Shown here: positions 53,551-62,254 of the stretch, piece by piece
Numbering within the stretch: the first letter of the stretch is position 1
Layout of the letters: every line of letters begins with the position of its first letter
Assembly: GCF_902497855.1 (NCBI RefSeq)
Contig: NZ_CABVHU010000011.1
Span: forward strand, 62,001 to 126,000
Direction: 5' to 3'
DNA from: Pseudomonas fluorescens
GTDB lineage: Bacteria > Pseudomonadota > Gammaproteobacteria > Pseudomonadales > Pseudomonadaceae
Length of the DNA: 64,000 nucleotides
Notes under the pieces: generated by a model
The model's input: only the letters and a program-made list of their open reading frames with translations
The model's database searches: none
What the model was told of the DNA's origin: nothing
Position numbers and translations under genes: made by a program

Positions 53551-54215
53551 CTGTCTTCGGCCTGTTGGTCGCCCGCGAGGCCCGTTTGCTGTTCCGCCGT
53601 CCCGCGGAATTGGCCAACCCGCTCGTATTCTTCGCGATCGTCGTTTCGCTGTTCCCGTTGGCGGTCGGGCCCGAGTCTCAATTGTTGCAAACCTTGTCTC
53701 CGGGACTGGTCTGGGTGGCGGCCCTTTTATCGGTTTTGCTCTCGCTGGACGGGCTCTTCCGCAGTGATTTCGAGGATGGTTCCCTGGAACAGTGGGTCCT
53801 TTCGTCGCACCCCCTGCCTCTTCTGGTATTGGCCAAGGTACTGGCACACTGGGCCTTCTCTGGCCTGGCACTGGTTTTGCTCGCACCACTGCTGGCGTTG
53901 ATGCTCGGTTTGCCTGCCGCCTGTCTGCCGGTGTTGCTGCTTTCGTTATTGCTGGGTACACCGGTGCTGAGCCTGCTCGGTGCGGTGGGCGCGGCGCTGA
54001 CGGTGGGGTTGAAGCGCGGCGGCCTGCTGCTGGCGTTGCTGATCCTGCCGTTGTACATCCCGGTGTTGATCCTGGGCAGTGGCGCCTTGCAGGCGGCCCT
54101 GCAGGGCATGCCGGCGACCGGTTATCTCCTGTGGCTTGGCAGCCTGACCGCCCTGGCGATAACCCTGACACCTTTTGCAATAGCTGCTGGCCTGAAGATC
54201 AGCGTCGGCGAATAA
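53547..54215 (+). CDS. ccmB: Heme exporter membrane protein CcmB
   Basis: Encodes 222 aa with six membrane segments. The FEDGSLEQWVLSSHPLPLLV loop is the CcmB signature. Forms the membrane part of the CcmAB ABC transporter. Starts 4 nt before the end of ccmA. Confidence 0.95.
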   Translation: MTVFGLLVAREARLLFRRPAELANPLVFFAIVVSLFPLAVGPESQLLQTLSPGLVWVAALLSVLLSLDGLFRSDFEDGSLEQWVLSSHPLPLLVLAKVLAHWAFSGLALVLLAPLLALMLGLPAACLPVLLLSLLLGTPVLSLLGAVGAALTVGLKRGGLLLALLILPLYIPVLILGSGALQAALQGMPATGYLLWLGSLTALAITLTPFAIAAGLKISVGE

Positions 54216-54294
54216 TAATGAGGCCTGGTCAAATTTTGACCACTTCTTTGGAAGAAAGGCAGACTCCTGGCGCTTGAAGCCAGGAGCAACCGTG

Positions 54295-55062
54295 ATGGAA
54301 ACAGCAATGAACTGGACCTGGTTTCATAAGCTCGGCTCACCCAAATGGTTTTATGGCATCAGCGGCAAGCTGCTGCCATGGCTCAGTGTCGCGGCGTTGC
54401 TGCTGATCGGCGTTGGCGTAGTATGGGGGCTGGCCTTCGCGCCGCCGGACTACCAGCAAGGCAACAGCTTTCGCATCATCTATATCCACGTCCCGGCCGC
54501 CATGCTGGCGCAATCCATCTATGTGATGCTGGCCGTGTGCGGCATCGTCGGGCTGGTCTGGAAAATGAAACTGGCGGACGTCGCCCTGCAATGCGCGGCG
54601 CCCATCGGTGCCTGGATGACCGCCGTGGCGCTGGTCACCGGCGCGATCTGGGGCAAACCGACCTGGGGTTCGTGGTGGGTCTGGGATGCGCGACTAACGT
54701 CCATGCTGATCCTGCTGTTTCTGTACTTCGGTCTCATTGCGCTGGGCAACGCGATCAGCAATCGTGACAGCGCGGCCAAGGCCTGTGCGGTGCTGGCGAT
54801 CGTCGGTGTGATCAATATCCCGATCATCAAATACTCGGTGGAGTGGTGGAACACCCTGCACCAGGGCGCGACCTTCACCCTCACCGAAAAACCGGCGATG
54901 CCGGTGGAAATGTGGCTGCCATTGCTGCTGACAGTGTTGGGTTTCTACTGTTTCTTCGGCGCCGTGCTGTTGCTGCGCATGCGCCTTGAAGTGCTCAAGC
55001 GCGAAGCCCGAGCGAGCTGGGTCAAGGCCGAAGTGCAAAACAGCCTGGAGGTCGCGCGATGA
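54295..55062 (+). CDS. ccmC: Heme handling protein CcmC
   Basis: Encodes 255 aa from the ATG with GGAG 8 nt upstream (an in-frame TTG seven codons earlier is unlikely). Six membrane segments and the tryptophan-rich WWD motif (GKPTWGSWWVWDARLTSMLI) plus two conserved histidines (YIHVPAAM, WWNTLHQGATFT). CcmC loads heme onto CcmE. Overlaps ccmD by 4 nt. Confidence 0.95.
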   Translation: METAMNWTWFHKLGSPKWFYGISGKLLPWLSVAALLLIGVGVVWGLAFAPPDYQQGNSFRIIYIHVPAAMLAQSIYVMLAVCGIVGLVWKMKLADVALQCAAPIGAWMTAVALVTGAIWGKPTWGSWWVWDARLTSMLILLFLYFGLIALGNAISNRDSAAKACAVLAIVGVINIPIIKYSVEWWNTLHQGATFTLTEKPAMPVEMWLPLLLTVLGFYCFFGAVLLLRMRLEVLKREARASWVKAEVQNSLEVAR

Positions 55063-55235
55063 GTTTTGCTTCATTCGGCGACTTTCTCGCCATGGGCCAT
55101 CATGGCCTGTATGTCTGGTCGGCCTATGGCATTTGCCTGGCGGTACTGGTCCTCAACGTGGCGGCGCCGGTCCTGGCCCGCAAGCGGTATCTGCAACAAG
55201 AGGCGCGTCGTCTGCGCCGGGAGAACGGCAAGTGA
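55059..55235 (+). CDS. ccmD: Small heme exporter subunit CcmD
   Basis: Encodes 58 aa: one membrane helix (GLYVWSAYGICLAVLVLNVA) followed by a basic cytoplasmic tail (ARKRYLQQEARRLRRENGK). CcmD is needed for holo-CcmE release. It overlaps ccmC (ATGA) and ccmE (GTGA), so all three are translationally coupled. Confidence 0.93.
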   Translation: MSFASFGDFLAMGHHGLYVWSAYGICLAVLVLNVAAPVLARKRYLQQEARRLRRENGK

Positions 55236-55687
55236 ATCCCCTGCGTAAAAAGCGTCTCATCATCATTCTCGCGATCCTGGTCGGTGTCGGCGCTGCCGTC
55301 GGCCTGGCCCTGAGCGCCCTGCAACAGAACATCAATCTGTTCTACACCCCGACCCAGATCGCCAACGGCGAAGCCCCGCAAGATACGCGCATCCGCGCCG
55401 GCGGAATGGTCGAGAAAGGTTCGCTGCAACGGTCCGGCGATTCCCTGGACGTGAAATTCGTGGTCACCGACTTCAAGGAGTCCGTGACCATCAGCTACCG
55501 CGGCATCCTTCCGGATCTGTTCCGTGAAGGGCAGGGCATCGTCGCCCTGGGCAAGCTCAATGCCGATGGCGTGGTGGTGGCCGACGAAGTGCTGGCCAAG
55601 CACGATGAAAAATACATGCCGCCTGAAGTGACCAAGGCTTTGAAAGACAGCGGTCAATCTGCTCCAACGCCCGCGAAGGAGGGTTGA
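55232..55687 (+). CDS. ccmE: Heme chaperone CcmE
   Basis: Encodes 151 aa from a GTG start overlapping the ccmD stop. Basic N-terminus, one membrane anchor (about 9-30) and a periplasmic OB fold with the heme-binding His124 in LAKHDEKYMPPEV. CcmE carries covalently bound heme to CcmF. ccmF starts 3 nt downstream. Confidence 0.95.
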   Translation: MNPLRKKRLIIILAILVGVGAAVGLALSALQQNINLFYTPTQIANGEAPQDTRIRAGGMVEKGSLQRSGDSLDVKFVVTDFKESVTISYRGILPDLFREGQGIVALGKLNADGVVVADEVLAKHDEKYMPPEVTKALKDSGQSAPTPAKEG

Positions 55688-55690
55688 ACC

Positions 55691-57679
55691 ATGACTTCCG
55701 GCATTTTTATTCCTGAGCTGGGCCACCTGGCCATGATCCTGGCGCTCTGTTTCGCGCTGGTCCAGGCCGTGGTGCCGTTGCTGGGTGCCTGGCGCGGCGA
55801 CCGCTTGTGGATGAGCCTCGCCCAGCCGGCCGCCTGGGGGCAATTCGCGTTCCTGCTGTTTGCCTTCGGTTGCCTGACGTACGCCTTCATGGCGGACGAT
55901 TTCTCCGTGGCCTATGTCGCCAGCAACTCCAACAGCGCCTTGCCGTGGTACTACAAATTCAGCGCGGTATGGGGCGCCCACGAAGGCTCGTTACTGCTGT
56001 GGGCATTGATCCTCGGTGGCTGGACCTTCGCCGTGTCGGTGTTCTCCCGGCAGTTGCCGCAAGTGATGCTCGCCCGCGTGTTGTCGATCATGGGCATGAT
56101 CAGCATCGGGTTCCTGCTGTTCCTGATCCTGACGTCCAACCCCTTCGAACGGATCCTGCCGCAGGCTCCAACGGACGGTCGTGACCTCAATCCCTTGCTG
56201 CAAGACATCGGCCTGATCGTTCACCCGCCGATGCTGTACATGGGGTATGTCGGTTTCTCCGTGGCCTTCGCCTTTGCCATCGCCGCGTTGCTCGGCGGTC
56301 GTCTCGATGCGGCGTGGGCGCGCTGGTCCCGTCCGTGGACCATCGTCGCCTGGGCCTTCCTCGGTATCGGTATCACGCTGGGCTCCTGGTGGGCCTATTA
56401 CGAGCTCGGCTGGGGCGGCTGGTGGTTCTGGGACCCGGTGGAAAACGCCTCCTTCATGCCATGGCTTGTCGGCACGGCGCTGATTCACTCGTTGGCGGTC
56501 ACGGAAAAACGTGGCGTGTTCAAGAGCTGGACCGTGTTGCTGGCCGTCGCCGCGTTCTCGTTGAGCCTGCTCGGCACCTTCCTCGTGCGTTCCGGCGTGC
56601 TGACCTCGGTGCACGCCTTTGCGTCCGATCCCGAGCGCGGCGTGTTCATCCTGATCTTCCTGTTGTTCGTGGTCGGCGGTTCGCTGACCCTGTTCGCCCT
56701 GCGCGCACCCGTGGTCAAGAGTCACGTCGGCTTCAACCTCTGGTCCCGGGAAACCCTGCTGCTGGGCAACAACCTGGTGCTGGTGGTGGCGGCTTCGATG
56801 ATTCTGCTCGGCACTTTGTACCCGCTGATCCTCGATGCGATGACCGGGGCCAAGCTGTCGGTCGGCCCGCCGTACTTCAACGCGTTGTTCATTCCCTTGA
56901 TGGCGTTGTTGATGGTGGTGATGGCGGTCGGCATGTTGGTGCGCTGGAAGGACACCCCGGTCAAATGGCTGATGGGCATGCTGACCCCGGTGTTGCTCGG
57001 CAGCGCCGCGCTGGCTGTGGTGGCCGGCGTCGCCTACGGTGATTTCAACTGGGCGGTGATCGCCACCTTCATGCTCGCCGCGTGGGTATTGCTGGCCGGC
57101 GTTCGCGACATTTTCGACAAGACGCGCCACAAGGGCCTGATCAAGGGCTTGCCGACCTTGACCCGCAGCTATTGGGGCATGCAGGTCGCGCACCTCGGCA
57201 TTGCCGTATGCGCCCTGGGTGTCGTGCTCTCGAGCCAGAACAGTGCCGAGCGCGACCTGCGCCTGGCGCCGGGCGAATCCATGGCCCTGGGCGGTTACCA
57301 GTTCGTGTTCGAAGGCGCCAAACACTACGAAGGCCCGAACTTCACCTCCGACAAGGGCACGGTACGCGTGATCCGTGATGGCAAGGAAATCAGCGTGCTG
57401 CACCCGGAAAAACGCCTCTATACCGTGCAAAACTCGGTGATGACCGAAGCCGGGATCGATGCCGGTTTTACCCGCGATCTCTACGTTGCCCTCGGCGAAC
57501 CGCTGGGCGATGGCGCCTGGGCCGTGCGTGTGCACGTCAAGCCGTTTGTGCGCTGGATCTGGTTCGGCGGCCTGCTCACCGGTCTCGGCGGGTTGCTGGC
57601 GGCACTGGATCGGCGTTATCGGGTCAAGGTGAAAAGCCGCGTGCGTGAAGCATTGGGCATGTCGGAGGCGACGGCATGA
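55691..57679 (+). CDS. ccmF: Cytochrome c heme lyase CcmF
   Basis: Encodes 662 aa with about 15 membrane segments and the WWD domain (YELGWGGWWFWDPVENASFM). Conserved histidines flank it (SVWGAHEGSLLLWALI-type sequence, LLQDIGLIVHPPMLYMGYVG). CcmF attaches heme to apocytochrome c with CcmH/I. Overlaps ccmG by 4 nt. Confidence 0.96.
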   Translation: MTSGIFIPELGHLAMILALCFALVQAVVPLLGAWRGDRLWMSLAQPAAWGQFAFLLFAFGCLTYAFMADDFSVAYVASNSNSALPWYYKFSAVWGAHEGSLLLWALILGGWTFAVSVFSRQLPQVMLARVLSIMGMISIGFLLFLILTSNPFERILPQAPTDGRDLNPLLQDIGLIVHPPMLYMGYVGFSVAFAFAIAALLGGRLDAAWARWSRPWTIVAWAFLGIGITLGSWWAYYELGWGGWWFWDPVENASFMPWLVGTALIHSLAVTEKRGVFKSWTVLLAVAAFSLSLLGTFLVRSGVLTSVHAFASDPERGVFILIFLLFVVGGSLTLFALRAPVVKSHVGFNLWSRETLLLGNNLVLVVAASMILLGTLYPLILDAMTGAKLSVGPPYFNALFIPLMALLMVVMAVGMLVRWKDTPVKWLMGMLTPVLLGSAALAVVAGVAYGDFNWAVIATFMLAAWVLLAGVRDIFDKTRHKGLIKGLPTLTRSYWGMQVAHLGIAVCALGVVLSSQNSAERDLRLAPGESMALGGYQFVFEGAKHYEGPNFTSDKGTVRVIRDGKEISVLHPEKRLYTVQNSVMTEAGIDAGFTRDLYVALGEPLGDGAWAVRVHVKPFVRWIWFGGLLTGLGGLLAALDRRYRVKVKSRVREALGMSEATA

Positions 57680-58212
57680 GACGTTGGCTGATGCTGTTGC
57701 CCCTGGCGATTTTCCTGGTGGTTGCCGTGTTCCTGTACCGCGGCCTGTACCTGAACCCGGCCGAGTTGCCCTCGGCGATGATCAACAAGCCGTTCCCGGA
57801 GTTTTCCCTGCCGGCGGTGCAGGGCGACAAGACCCTGACCAGGGCCGACCTCCTTGGCAAGCCGGCGCTGGTCAACGTCTGGGGCACCTGGTGCATTTCC
57901 TGCCGGGTCGAGCACCCGGTGCTGAACAAGCTGGCCGAGAAGGGCGTGGTGATCTACGGCATCAACTACAAGGACATCAACGCCGATGCCTTGAAGTGGC
58001 TGGATGAATTCCACAACCCGTACCAGCTGGACATCCGCGACGACGCCGGCACATTGGGCCTGAACCTCGGCGTGTATGGCGCCCCGGAAACCTTCTTCAT
58101 CGACGCCAAGGGCATTATCCGCGACAAGTTCGTCGGGGTGATCGACGAGCAGGTCTGGCGTGAAAAACTGGCGGCCAAGTATCAGGCGCTGGTGGATGAG
58201 GCCAAGCCATGA
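57676..58212 (+). CDS. ccmG: Thiol:disulfide interchange protein CcmG/DsbE
   Basis: Encodes 178 aa: an N-terminal membrane anchor (about 5-22) and a periplasmic thioredoxin domain with the active site WGTWCISC. It reduces apocytochrome c cysteines before heme attachment. Coupled by overlap to ccmF and ccmH. Confidence 0.95.
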   Translation: MRRWLMLLPLAIFLVVAVFLYRGLYLNPAELPSAMINKPFPEFSLPAVQGDKTLTRADLLGKPALVNVWGTWCISCRVEHPVLNKLAEKGVVIYGINYKDINADALKWLDEFHNPYQLDIRDDAGTLGLNLGVYGAPETFFIDAKGIIRDKFVGVIDEQVWREKLAAKYQALVDEAKP

Positions 58213-58682
58213 AGCGCTGGATAGCTGCTGTGGTGTTGGGCTTGAGCATGGCCGGCGTGGCGCACGCGGCCATCGACACCTATGAGTTCGCCAAAGAAGG
58301 TGATCGCGAGCGTTTTCGCCAGTTGACCAAAGAGCTGCGCTGCCCCAAGTGCCAGAATCAGGACATCGCCGATTCCAACGCGCCGATTGCCGCCGACCTG
58401 CGCAAAGAGATTTTCCGCATGCTCGGCGAGGGCAAGGACAATCAGCAGATCATCGATTTCATGGTCGACCGCTACGGTGATTTCGTGCGCTACAAACCCG
58501 CGCTGAATGCCAAGACCGCCGTGCTCTGGTTCGGCCCGGCCGGCTTGCTGCTGGGCGGTTTCGTGATCATCGCCGTGATCGTCCGCCGTCGGCGCGTGCA
58601 AAGCGCTGCCACCAAGGATGAGCTTTCTGTCGAGGAGCGTGAGCGCCTCGACCAACTGTTGGATAAAACCAAGAATGATTGA
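58209..58682 (+). CDS. ccmH: Cytochrome c maturation protein CcmH
   Basis: Encodes 157 aa with a signal sequence (LGLSMAGVAHA), the redox motif LRCPKCQNQDIADSNAPIAA and a C-terminal membrane helix (FGPAGLLLGGFVIIAVIV). It presents apocytochrome to CcmF. Overlaps ccmI by 8 nt. Confidence 0.95.
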   Translation: MKRWIAAVVLGLSMAGVAHAAIDTYEFAKEGDRERFRQLTKELRCPKCQNQDIADSNAPIAADLRKEIFRMLGEGKDNQQIIDFMVDRYGDFVRYKPALNAKTAVLWFGPAGLLLGGFVIIAVIVRRRRVQSAATKDELSVEERERLDQLLDKTKND

Positions 58683-59877
58683 TTTCTGGCTCGCTGCAGG
58701 TCTGCTGCTTCTGGTTGCCCTGAGTTTTCTGCTGATCCCCGTTCTGCGTGGCCGTCGCGCCCAGCTTGAAGAGGATCGTACTGCCCTCAACGTCGCGCTC
58801 TATCAGGAGCGCGTGGCCGAACTGCAAACCCAGCAGGAGGAGGGCGTGCTCGATGCCGGGCAAATGGACACCGGCCGTGCCGAAGCCGCCCGCGAGTTGC
58901 TGGCGGATACCGAAGGCGTCGAGGCACCGCGGGTATCGCGCCTGGGCAAACCGTTGCCCTTGCTGGCGGCGATTCTGGTGCCGGTGCTGGGCCTTGGCCT
59001 GTATCTGCATTTCGGGGCCAGCGACAAGGTCGAACTGACCCGGGAGTTCACCCAGGCGCCACAGTCGATGGAAGAGATGACCCGTCGCCTGGAGCGTGCG
59101 GTCGAGGCGCAGCCGGATTCGGCTGAAGGCCTGTATTTCCTCGGTCGCACCTACATGGCTCAGGATCGTCCTGGGGATGCGGCGAAGATCTTCGAGCGCA
59201 CGGTCAAGGTGGCCGGTCGCCAGCCGGAGTTGCTCGGCCAGTGGGCCCAGGCCCAGTACTTCGCCGATGGCAAGAAGTGGTCGGACAAGGTCCAGGCCTT
59301 GACCGACGAAGCGCTCAAGGCCGATCCGAAGGAAGTCACCAGCCTCGGTCTGCTCGGGATCGCCGCGTTCGAAAGCGAGCGTTACCAGGACGCCATCGAC
59401 TATTGGAATCGCCTGCTCGAGCAGTTGCCGGCGGATGATAATTCCCGTGCCGCGCTGCAAGGCGGGATTGCGCGGGCCAGCGAAAAACTCGTCGCCAGCG
59501 GCGGCAAGGTGACCGAGGCGCCAGTGGCCAAGGTCGCGGCGGTGCTCAAGGTCCGTGTGGATCTTTCACCCGAGCTCAAGGCCAAGGTCCAGCCGGGCGA
59601 CAGCGTGTTCATCTTTGCCCGCGCCACCTCCGGCCCACCCGCGCCACTGGCGGCCAAACGCCTGACCGTGGCCGACTTGCCGGCGACCGTCGAGCTGGGC
59701 GATGCCGATGCCATGATGCCGCAGTTGAAACTGTCGAACTTCCCTGAAGTCCAACTGGTTGCACGCATCTCCCGCGCCGGCCAACCCACGGCGGGCGAAT
59801 GGATCGGTCGCAGCCAGCCCTTGGCCAGCAGCACCACCGCGCAGCAACAATTGACTATCGACAGTCCGGATAAATGA
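58675..59877 (+). CDS. ccmI: Cytochrome c maturation protein CcmI (TPR)
   Basis: Encodes 400 aa from MIDFWLAAGLLLLVALSFLL, overlapping the end of ccmH. Two N-terminal membrane helices (about 4-24 and 95-115), then TPR repeats (about 145-270, QPDSAEGLYFLGRTYMAQDR and similar) and a periplasmic C-terminal domain (about 285-390). It is the apocytochrome chaperone. Last ccm gene. Confidence 0.92.
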   Translation: MIDFWLAAGLLLLVALSFLLIPVLRGRRAQLEEDRTALNVALYQERVAELQTQQEEGVLDAGQMDTGRAEAARELLADTEGVEAPRVSRLGKPLPLLAAILVPVLGLGLYLHFGASDKVELTREFTQAPQSMEEMTRRLERAVEAQPDSAEGLYFLGRTYMAQDRPGDAAKIFERTVKVAGRQPELLGQWAQAQYFADGKKWSDKVQALTDEALKADPKEVTSLGLLGIAAFESERYQDAIDYWNRLLEQLPADDNSRAALQGGIARASEKLVASGGKVTEAPVAKVAAVLKVRVDLSPELKAKVQPGDSVFIFARATSGPPAPLAAKRLTVADLPATVELGDADAMMPQLKLSNFPEVQLVARISRAGQPTAGEWIGRSQPLASSTTAQQQLTIDSPDK

Positions 59878-59891
59878 CAGGAAATGCAACC

Positions 59892-60302
59892 ATGACCGCC
59901 ATCGCTCGTATCACCCTGCTCAGTATGGTTTTGGGGTTAAGCGCTTGCGCGGTCCAGCGGCCCGAGCCGACGCCGACGCCACTGCCGCCGATCCCGCCCT
60001 CGCAGCCCCGCCCGACGCCGTCTACCACGCCGACGCCGAGCAAGCCGAGCATTCCGGCCAAGCCCGCCAAACCGCTGCCCCGCACCTCCGCCAGTTTCGC
60101 CCCGCCGCCCGGTGGCAACAGCCACTGGGACCCCAAGCTCGGCGTCTACGTGCTCGAAGATCAGACCAACACCTTCTACCGCCAGCGCACCTACTACCGC
60201 TGGAACAACGGCTGGAGTCGTTCGATCAGCCCCAACGGGCCGTGGGAAGACACCACTATCCAGGGCGTACCGGGCGGGTTGGGACGACAGTTCGGGCAGT
60301 AA
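59892..60302 (+). CDS. Proline-rich lipoprotein after ccmI
   Basis: Encodes 136 aa from the second in-frame ATG (AGGAA upstream). A lipobox LSAC ends the signal peptide (Cys19). A Pro/Thr-rich spacer (about 24-75) is followed by a compact C-terminal part (HWDPKLGVYVLEDQTNTFYR, RTYYRWNNGWSRSISPNGPW) that resembles small surface lipoproteins of Gammaproteobacteria. Function unknown. It lies at the end of the ccm operon and is closed by a strong terminator. Confidence 0.82.
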   Translation: MTAIARITLLSMVLGLSACAVQRPEPTPTPLPPIPPSQPRPTPSTTPTPSKPSIPAKPAKPLPRTSASFAPPPGGNSHWDPKLGVYVLEDQTNTFYRQRTYYRWNNGWSRSISPNGPWEDTTIQGVPGGLGRQFGQ

Positions 60303-60318
60303 CTAGTCAGCACGGAAC

Positions 60319-60343
60319 AAGGCGACCTTCGGGTCGCCTTTTT
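60319..60343 (+). terminator. Rho-independent terminator of the ccm operon
   Basis: Stem AAGGCGACC / GGTCGCCTT with a TTCG tetraloop, then TTT. Confidence 0.9.
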
Positions 60344-60418
60344 GATCAAATAGACACGGAGCCAGGACGGTCTGCCGGTGGTCCGCCAAGTGTGGCGACA
60401 GGCACAGAGGGTGTATTG

Positions 60419-60988
60419 ATGGCAGGCAGGTTGATCTATCTCATCGGACCTTCGGGTTCAGGCAAGGATAGCCTGCTGGATGCGGCACGAGCGCCGTTGG
60501 CCGATCGCGGCTGTCGCATGGTGCGACGGGTCATCACCCGTTCGGCGGAAGCCGTGGGGGAGGCGGCACATGGCGTGAGTGCGCAACGGTTTGCCGAGAT
60601 GGAGGCACAGGGCGCGTTTGCCCTGAGCTGGCACGCCAATGGCCTGGCGTACGGCATCCCGCGGGAAATCGACGACTGGCTGGCAGCAGGGCAGGACGTA
60701 CTGGTCAATGGCTCCCGTGGCCATCTGCCGGCTACGCGCCGGCGTTATCCAAACCTGCTCGTGCTGTTGCTGACCGTCGATCAAGCCGTTTTGCGCCAGC
60801 GCCTGCTGGCGCGGGGGCGGGAGTCGGTCACCGAGATCGAGGCGCGGCTGGCGCGCAATGCCCGCTTCAGCGAACGCGTGCTCGCCAGGCACGATCCGGC
60901 AGTGCGCGTGATCGATAACTCCGGGCCGCTGGAGCACACGGTCGAGCATTTGCTGGCCTGCGTCGACGGACAATCCGAATGCGCCTGA
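60419..60988 (+). CDS. phnN: Ribose 1,5-bisphosphokinase PhnN
   Basis: Encodes 189 aa of the guanylate-kinase fold. Walker A GPSGSGKDS is at residues 10-18; RRVITRSAEAVGEAAHGVSA and ALSWHANGLAYGIPREIDDW match PhnN. The enzyme makes PRPP from ribose 1,5-bisphosphate in the C-P lyase pathway. No other phn gene is near. The start is the ATG giving MAGRLIYLIG. Confidence 0.9.
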   Translation: MAGRLIYLIGPSGSGKDSLLDAARAPLADRGCRMVRRVITRSAEAVGEAAHGVSAQRFAEMEAQGAFALSWHANGLAYGIPREIDDWLAAGQDVLVNGSRGHLPATRRRYPNLLVLLLTVDQAVLRQRLLARGRESVTEIEARLARNARFSERVLARHDPAVRVIDNSGPLEHTVEHLLACVDGQSECA

Positions 60989-61024
60989 CGTGCTGGGCAC
61001 AACATAGGGTCATGGGAGCATCAT

Positions 61025-61600
61025 TCAGAGTATGGCTGAGTAGAGTGTCAATGCTTTGCTCGACTGAACCAGACCCTGGCGCAAAAGGAGATCAAGATAG
61101 GTGCCGACGTCTATCGGTGGCATCTTCAACTGCTTTCGTTGACGTTGGGCCGCCGCTATCACTGCTGCAGGGTCCAGGTCAAAGAGGTTGTCGACGAACT
61201 GGTCAGGATGCTGAGCCTCGATACCGAAAGGACCTAGTACCTCACGAGGAAAGTCTTTCTGATTGAAAGTGACGATGACACTGGCATTGCAACGAATGGC
61301 GGCTGCCAGCACGTGTCGATCATCGATGTCGGCCAGCGTTAATCCTTCAATCAGGTCTTCGTAACCCGTTACACAAGCGTCGGGTAACGCCTGATCCATC
61401 AGCTCGGACGTGCGATCGAGTTGCTCTGCGGTCAGATCCTGACGGTTTTTCAGCAGGTTGCGCTTCCATTCGTTGTGTATCTCCAGAGACCATTTCGCTC
61501 TGAAACATCCAGAGAGCGCAAGCCACATCAGAAGATCTCTCAGGGGCGCGGGGTAGAGCACACAGGCGTCATAAACAGCGGTAAAAGAGGAGTGCCTCAC
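61025..61600 (-). CDS. PIN-domain RNase toxin
   Basis: Encodes 191 aa from a GTG start that overlaps the antitoxin stop (GTGA). PIN-domain acidic residues are visible: Asp11 in AVYDACVLYP, Glu in EIHNEWKRNL, Asp in TLADIDDRHVLAAA and the end motif VTFNQKDFP. PIN proteins cleave RNA in toxin-antitoxin systems. Longer than classical VapC (about 130 aa), it belongs to the PIN_3-like group, with a helical C-terminal tail. Cotranscribed with its partner at 61597-62064. Confidence 0.85.
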   Translation of the reverse strand: MRHSSFTAVYDACVLYPAPLRDLLMWLALSGCFRAKWSLEIHNEWKRNLLKNRQDLTAEQLDRTSELMDQALPDACVTGYEDLIEGLTLADIDDRHVLAAAIRCNASVIVTFNQKDFPREVLGPFGIEAQHPDQFVDNLFDLDPAAVIAAAQRQRKQLKMPPIDVGTYLDLLLRQGLVQSSKALTLYSAIL

Positions 61601-62064
61601 TCGTATCCTGTCCTTAAGGCCTGTGCCTGCTCGGCAAGAAGCATCATTGCTTGCTCGCTGGCAGTGTCGCGCCGGTCTTTATAGTCCATCAAATCGACAA
61701 AGCGCACACGTCGGTGCTTGCCTGTTTTGTGGTAGGACAATTCGCCGGATTCAAGCAGCTTGATCAGGTGGGGACGTGAGACGTTGAGCAGATCCGCCGC
61801 TTCCTGGGTAGTCAACTCAGCGTGGACCGGGACCACCTTGACGGCGTTGCCGACTGCCAGCTCGGCCAAAATATCGACCAGCAGTCGCAATGCCGAGGTG
61901 GGCAGCTCAACGCTATGAGCTTCATTCTGTTGGTCAAAAATCTGGATGTGCTGAGTTTCGATTTGAGTCGTGAGGAAGGCAGCCAAGGTGCGCTGGCCTT
62001 CGACTGCAGCCTGCACCTCACGCTCCATGGGTAAGGTAATTGGGGGATGGGTGGCGAGTGACAT
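61597..62064 (-). CDS. HTH antitoxin partner of the PIN toxin
   Basis: Encodes 155 aa from MSLATHPP (GGAAA upstream); the frame extends further without a likely start. A helical N-terminus is followed by an excisionase/MerR-type HTH at about residues 90-140 (LTTQEAADLLNVSRPHLIKL, LESGELSYHKTGKHRRVRF). Such proteins precede PIN_3 toxins as antitoxin and autoregulator. It is coupled to the toxin by overlap. Confidence 0.82.
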   Translation of the reverse strand: MSLATHPPITLPMEREVQAAVEGQRTLAAFLTTQIETQHIQIFDQQNEAHSVELPTSALRLLVDILAELAVGNAVKVVPVHAELTTQEAADLLNVSRPHLIKLLESGELSYHKTGKHRRVRFVDLMDYKDRRDTASEQAMMLLAEQAQALRTGYE

Positions 62065-62104
62065 GGCGGTTTCCAATAGTCTGAATAACTGAAGCTGGCA
62101 GGCT

Positions 62105-62120
62105 ATTCGAATTATTCGAA
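62105..62120. promoter_or_regulatory. Candidate operator of the PIN toxin-antitoxin pair
   Basis: Two ATTCGAA units 9 bp apart, each containing the palindrome TTCGAA, lie 41-56 nt before the antitoxin start. The position suits autoregulation by the HTH antitoxin, but no direct proof is possible from sequence. Confidence 0.4.
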
Positions 62121-62254
62121 AATCGCAATAAACGAAATATGCACCTGTGCGGTGCCCCCTGGCGATTTCACCAATGCGTCCAGAATCGATGAGGATAAGA
62201 CTCATGCTGGGTGGGAACTTTAATCACACGCCGTAAAACAACGCATTTTGACGT

